In this document: positions 6,093-8,468 of the stretch, piece after piece
How positions within the stretch are numbered: position 1 is the first letter of the stretch
How the letters are laid out: each line of letters begins with the position of its first letter
From: Comamonadaceae bacterium
GTDB lineage: Bacteria; Pseudomonadota; Gammaproteobacteria; Burkholderiales; Burkholderiaceae_C
Direction: 5' to 3'
Assembly: GCA_027490555.1 (NCBI GenBank)
Contig: JAIXXW010000176.1
Location: forward strand, 1-8,468
DNA length: 8,468 nt
Position numbers and translations under genes: made by a program
Notes under the pieces: model-generated
Databases searched by the model: none
What the model was told of the DNA's origin: nothing
The model's input: the letters and a program-made list of their open reading frames with translations, nothing else

Positions 6093-6300
6093 CCCATCGC
6101 CCACGGGGGTGGGCTCCTACAAGGATCGTCGTTGCCCATCGCCCACGGGGGTGGGCTCCTACAAGAAACGGTCATTGGCCATCGCCCACGGGGGTGGGCT
6201 CCTACAAGAGACGGTCGTTGCTCATCGCCCACGGGGGTGGGCTCCTACAAGAGACGGTCGTTGCCCATCGCCCACAGGGGTGGGCGCCCACGGGAATCGC
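6093..6300 (-). repeat. REP-like palindromes, five direct copies plus a fragment
   Basis: A 31-base core occurs at 6093-6123, 6135-6165, 6178-6208 and 6221-6251, with a fifth, diverged copy starting at 6264. The period is 42-43 bases, and the spacer AGACGGTCGTTG is identical after copies three and four. Each core contains GCCCAC-GGGG-GTGGGC (6-bp stem, 4-base loop; AGGG loop in copy five). Read on the minus strand a core begins GTAGGAGC before the palindrome and ends GCGATGG. A GTAG-type tetranucleotide ahead of a hairpin is the hallmark of REP elements moved by RAYT (TnpA-REP) proteins, best known in Pseudomonas. From 6286 a second partial unit, GCCCACGGGAATCGC, is fused to copy five. Confidence 0.85.
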
Positions 6301-6310
6301 GGTTTTCAGT

Positions 6311-6398
6311 GGGAGCCCACCCCGTGGGCGATGGAATCGAGTATGAGCCGACCCCGTGGGCGATCGAATTGAGCAGGAGCCCACCCCGTGGGCGATGG
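6311..6398 (+). repeat. REP-like palindromes, three copies in opposite orientation
   Basis: Inverted relatives of the upstream core lie at 6311-6333, 6345-6364 and 6375-6398. The first and third contain GCCCAC-CCC-GTGGGC, one C shorter in the loop than the other set; the middle copy has GCCGAC and so a broken stem. All end GTGGGCGAT. Lead-in bases vary (GTGGGAGC, GTATGAGC, GCAGGAGC). The last copy ends 3 bases before the stop codon of the convergent FNT gene. With the upstream set this fills the whole gap of about 320 bases (6081-6401), which holds no gene. Confidence 0.8.
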
Positions 6399-6401
6399 TG
6401 T

Positions 6402-7217
6402 TCAAGGGTTGGAGGGCCGCTTGTAAATCACATGGTAAACACCCGCCACCCCCACCGCGCCGCCCAACACATTGCCCAAAATCACGGGCCCTAAATGGCC
6501 CAACATGCCGCCCCAGGTGATGGCGGCCTCACCCGCCAGGCCATCGTGCTGCAGCAGCATGGCCAGCGGCATCAGGTACATGCTGGCGATGCTGTGCTCA
6601 AAACCCGCCGCCACAAAGGCCATCACCGGCAACACCACGGCCACCGCCTTGTCGCTCACGCTGCGCCCGGCCATGGCCATCCACACCGCCATGCACACCA
6701 GCACATTGCACAGCACCCCGCGCAACACGGCACTGACAAAAGGCAGCTCCTGCTTGGCCACCGCGATCTGCACCACCTTGTGCGCCACCGCGCCCCCATT
6801 CAGGCCGGCATGGCCGCTGGCGAACACCAGCAGCGCCAGACCGGCAGCACCCACCCCATTGGCCAGGCCAACGATACCCCAGTTGCGCAGCACCTGCGCC
6901 GTGCTGACACGGCCATCGGCCCAGGCCATCACGATCAGGTTGTTGCCGGTGAACAGCTCGGCCCCGGCCACCACCACCATGAACAGGCCCACCGAAAACA
7001 CCAGGCCCCCCAGCACCGAACTGGCCGCAAAGCCCAGCGAGGCATCGGACTTGACCAGCACAAACAGCATGGCCCCCAGACCGATGAAGACCCCGGCCAG
7101 CACGCCCAGCAAAGCCAGGGGCAAAGCGGCCATGCGGGCCTTGGCCTCGCCCACCGACTCGATGCGGCGGGCGATTTCAACGGGACTGTAGGCATCCAAG
7201 CCATGAAAATCGGACAT
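6402..7217 (-). CDS. Formate/nitrite transporter (FNT) family protein
   Basis: The 271-residue protein with about six hydrophobic helices has the FNT signatures AELFTGNNL (86-94) and GFEHSIASMY (205-214). H208 corresponds to the central pore His of FocA (H209) and T90 to the gating-loop Thr. FNT proteins are pentameric inner-membrane channels for small monovalent acids such as formate, nitrite or hydrosulfide; the substrate cannot be assigned here, and no pfl, nir or fdh gene is adjacent. The ATG at 7217 has AGGAG 6 bases upstream, and the N-terminus MSDFHGLDAYSPVEIARR looks right; the open frame to 7265 would run into the metX promoter region. It is divergent from metX and convergent with the UPF0016 gene across the REP array. 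Confidence 0.92.
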   Translation of the reverse strand: MSDFHGLDAYSPVEIARRIESVGEAKARMAALPLALLGVLAGVFIGLGAMLFVLVKSDASLGFAASSVLGGLVFSVGLFMVVVAGAELFTGNNLIVMAWADGRVSTAQVLRNWGIVGLANGVGAAGLALLVFASGHAGLNGGAVAHKVVQIAVAKQELPFVSAVLRGVLCNVLVCMAVWMAMAGRSVSDKAVAVVLPVMAFVAAGFEHSIASMYLMPLAMLLQHDGLAGEAAITWGGMLGHLGPVILGNVLGGAVGVAGVYHVIYKRPSNP

Positions 7218-7226
7218 GCACGCTCC

Positions 7227-7257
7227 TGGCAAGGGGCTCATCGGTTCGTCATATACT
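7227..7257 (+). promoter_or_regulatory. Candidate metX promoter
   Basis: TATACT (7252-7257) is a good -10 box. The best -35 candidate, TGGCAA (7227-7232), is weak and 19 bases away. A start near 7264-7266 coincides with the first bases of the aptamer helix P1 (7266), which supports the -10 assignment. Confidence 0.45.
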
Positions 7258-7278
7258 CGCCCCATGCGCCGATTTGAA
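7250..7278 (-). promoter_or_regulatory. Candidate FNT gene promoter overlapping the metX promoter
   Basis: On the minus strand TTCAAA (7273-7278) and TATATG (7250-7255) are a -35/-10 pair at the ideal 17-base spacing. Transcription would start near 7243, giving a leader of about 26 bases with the AGGAG site. Its -10 box shares four bases with the metX -10 box, and its -35 box lies inside the riboswitch sequence. Confidence 0.4.
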
Positions 7279-7328
7279 CCCGATTGCGGGCGCCGAAACC
7301 GTCATGGTTTCGAAATTCAGCTAAATGG
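7266..7328 (+). ncRNA. SAM-II (SAM-alpha)-like riboswitch aptamer upstream of metX
   Basis: P1 is GCGCC (7266-7270) with GGCGC (7289-7293). Its loop, GAUUUGAACCCGAUUGCG, resembles the SAM-II loop GAUUUAACCGUAUUGCA. After P1 comes an extra hairpin, CGAAACC-GUCAU-GGUUUCG (7294-7312), and then AAAUUCAGCUAAAUGG, which matches the conserved SAM-II 3' strand (AAAUGUAGCUAAA). The reference sequence is recalled from the crystallised env-87 SAM-II RNA. SAM-II RNAs bind S-adenosylmethionine through a pseudoknot between loop and 3' strand and sit before met genes, mainly in Alphaproteobacteria; metX downstream fits. The start codon is 79 bases further on, so the aptamer cannot directly mask the ribosome binding site. 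The pseudoknot itself was not proven by eye. Confidence 0.75.
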
Positions 7329-7347
7329 CGTGTGTTTCAACCCACTG

Positions 7348-7388
7348 AAGCCCGGCCCAGCTGACAGCGAAGCCGGGTTTTGTTTTTT
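7348..7388 (+). terminator. Intrinsic terminator in the metX leader (attenuator)
   Basis: AAGCCCGGC (7348-7356) pairs with GCCGGGTTT (7372-7380) as a 9-bp stem with one G·U and a 15-base loop, followed by TTTTGTTTTTTG. It lies between the SAM-II-like aptamer and the metX start, 18 bases before the ATG. It therefore cannot be the end of another gene and must act as a leader attenuator. AGCTGA in its loop (7359-7364) is the exact complement of TCAGCT (7317-7322) in the aptamer 3' strand. Confidence 0.85.
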
Positions 7389-7406
7389 GTCACCTGAACA
7401 CTTTCG

Positions 7407-8468
7407 ATGCTGATCGCCGAGTCCCAAAGCATGCTGTTTGAAGCGCCATTGCCATTGCAATGCGGCGCGTCCATCCGTGGCTACTCGCTGAGCTACGAAA
7501 CCTACGGCACGCTCAACGCCGACAAATCCAACGCGGTGCTGGTCTGCCACGCGCTCAACGCCTCGCACCATGTGGCGGGGGTGTACGCCGACCAACCGAA
7601 AAACCTGGGTTGGTGGGACAACATGATCGGCCCTGGCAAGTCGCTCGACACCAACCAATTTTTCGTCATCGGGGTGAACAACCTCGGTTCGTGCTTTGGC
7701 TCCACCGGCCCCATGCATGTCAACCCCGACACCGGTCGCGTGTACGGCGCGGACTTTCCGGTGGTCACGGTGGAAGACTGGGTCAATGCCCAGGCGCGTT
7801 TGCTCGACGCCTTGGGCATTGAACAACTGGCCGCCGTGATGGGCGGCAGCCTGGGCGGCATGCAGGCGCTGAGTTGGACGCTGCAATACCCCGAACGCGT
7901 GAAGCACGCGGTGGTGGTGGCCAGCGCCCCCAACCTGAACGCCGAAAACATCGCCTTCAACGAAGTCGCCCGCCGCGCCATCGTGACCGACCCGGACTTC
8001 CACAACGGCCACTTTTATGCGCAAGGCGTGGTGCCCAAACGCGGCCTGCGCATCGCCCGCATGATTGGCCACATCACGTACCTGAGCGACGACGTGATGA
8101 ACGAAAAGTTTGGCCGCGAACTGCGCGAGGCCGTCACGCACAACGCCAGCGGCTACAAATACTCCACGCAGGACGTGGAATTCCAGATCGAGAGTTACTT
8201 GCGCTACCAGGGCGACAAGTTCAGCGATTACTTCGATGCCAACACCTATTTGCTGATCACCCGGGCGCTGGATTACTTTGACCCGGCGCGCGCCTTTGGT
8301 GGCAACCTCTCGCAAGCCTTTGCCCGCGCCCGTTGCCAATTCTTGCTGATCAGCTTCAGCACCGACTGGCGCTTCTCGCCGGCCCGCAGCCGCGAAATGG
8401 TCAAGGCCCTGCTGGACAACCGCCGCGACGTGAGCTATGCCGAAATCGACGCGCCGCACGGGCACGAC
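7407..8468 (+). CDS. metX: Homoserine O-acyltransferase MetX (partial, 3' end off window)
   Basis: 354 codons are visible, about 20-30 short of the family length. This alpha/beta-hydrolase acylates homoserine, the first step from homoserine to methionine; the donor is acetyl-CoA or succinyl-CoA. Betaproteobacterial MetX proteins may be succinyltransferases, so I leave the donor open. Family blocks include YETYGTLN (30-37), CHALNASHH (47-55) and NNLGSCFGSTGP. The nucleophile is S148 in MGGSLGGMQAL, with D320 in STDWRFSP and H353 in HGHD. The 33-residue D-H distance equals that of Haemophilus MetX (304-337). The window ends one codon after the catalytic His. The ATG at 7407 is preceded by an in-frame stop at 7395, ruling out longer forms; the SD is weak. 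Expression is probably SAM-controlled through the leader. Confidence 0.95.
   Translation, partial: MLIAESQSMLFEAPLPLQCGASIRGYSLSYETYGTLNADKSNAVLVCHALNASHHVAGVYADQPKNLGWWDNMIGPGKSLDTNQFFVIGVNNLGSCFGSTGPMHVNPDTGRVYGADFPVVTVEDWVNAQARLLDALGIEQLAAVMGGSLGGMQALSWTLQYPERVKHAVVVASAPNLNAENIAFNEVARRAIVTDPDFHNGHFYAQGVVPKRGLRIARMIGHITYLSDDVMNEKFGRELREAVTHNASGYKYSTQDVEFQIESYLRYQGDKFSDYFDANTYLLITRALDYFDPARAFGGNLSQAFARARCQFLLISFSTDWRFSPARSREMVKALLDNRRDVSYAEIDAPHGHD

Noticed and set aside
6093..6300. CRISPR array
   Set aside because: Repeats have a regular period, but the spacers are only 11-12 bases and nearly identical, and the repeats are hairpins of REP type with inverted copies.
6049..6494. Open frames across the REP array on both strands (peptides such as SPTGVGSYK and IAHGGGLLQE)
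   Set aside because: They are translations of the repeated palindromes, have no SD or family resemblance, and reflect the 42-43 base repeat rather than selection on protein.
7264..7413. Possible leader peptide starting at ATG 7264 in the metX leader
   Set aside because: It overlaps the aptamer and terminator and has no ribosome binding site or run of regulatory codons; the RNA structure explains the conservation better.
7317..8465. A 382-residue minus-strand open frame opposite metX
   Set aside because: MetX on the plus strand has all family motifs; the opposite frame has His/Val/Gly-rich shadow composition.

Overview
The window looks like a stretch of chromosome from a GC-rich betaproteobacterium, most likely Burkholderiales close to Comamonadaceae. 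This rests on protein sequences recognised by eye (MetX, Apt, KdsD/KdsC/LptC, an RRM protein with a glycine-rich tail), on third-position G/C bias and on the gene neighbourhoods. No database search was possible. The genes are core metabolic, envelope and transport functions. The unusual content is mostly in the intergenic regions.

Left part (1-3286): a truncated cupin protein of the 2,4'-dihydroxyacetophenone dioxygenase type and apt (purine salvage) lie on the minus strand. Divergent from apt is the plus-strand operon kdsD-kdsC-lptC. KdsD makes D-arabinose 5-phosphate for Kdo, KdsC dephosphorylates Kdo-8-phosphate, and LptC is the inner-membrane/periplasmic link of the LPS transport bridge. 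The run ends at lptC; lptA and lptB do not follow.

Middle part (3295-6080): a minus-strand RRM RNA-binding protein gene has a strong terminator behind it and a long structured leader in front. Next come a minus-strand ammonium transporter (amt, probable GTG start) and a divergent plus-strand UPF0016/TMEM165-type cation exporter with two E-M-G-D-K-T motifs.

Right part (6081-8468): the gap between two convergent genes holds an array of REP-like palindromes, five in one orientation and then three in the other. A minus-strand formate/nitrite transporter family (FNT) gene follows. It is divergent from metX, which runs off the right edge just after its catalytic His. The metX leader carries a SAM-II (SAM-alpha)-like aptamer with an extra hairpin, followed by a classic intrinsic terminator. 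This suggests that SAM feedback acts on methionine synthesis by transcription attenuation, where textbook SAM-II examples mask the ribosome binding site. The metX and FNT promoters appear to overlap back to back.

No tRNA, rRNA, CRISPR array, IS element or phage gene was seen. The best leads are the metX leader RNA, the REP array and the hairpin leader of the RNA-binding protein gene.
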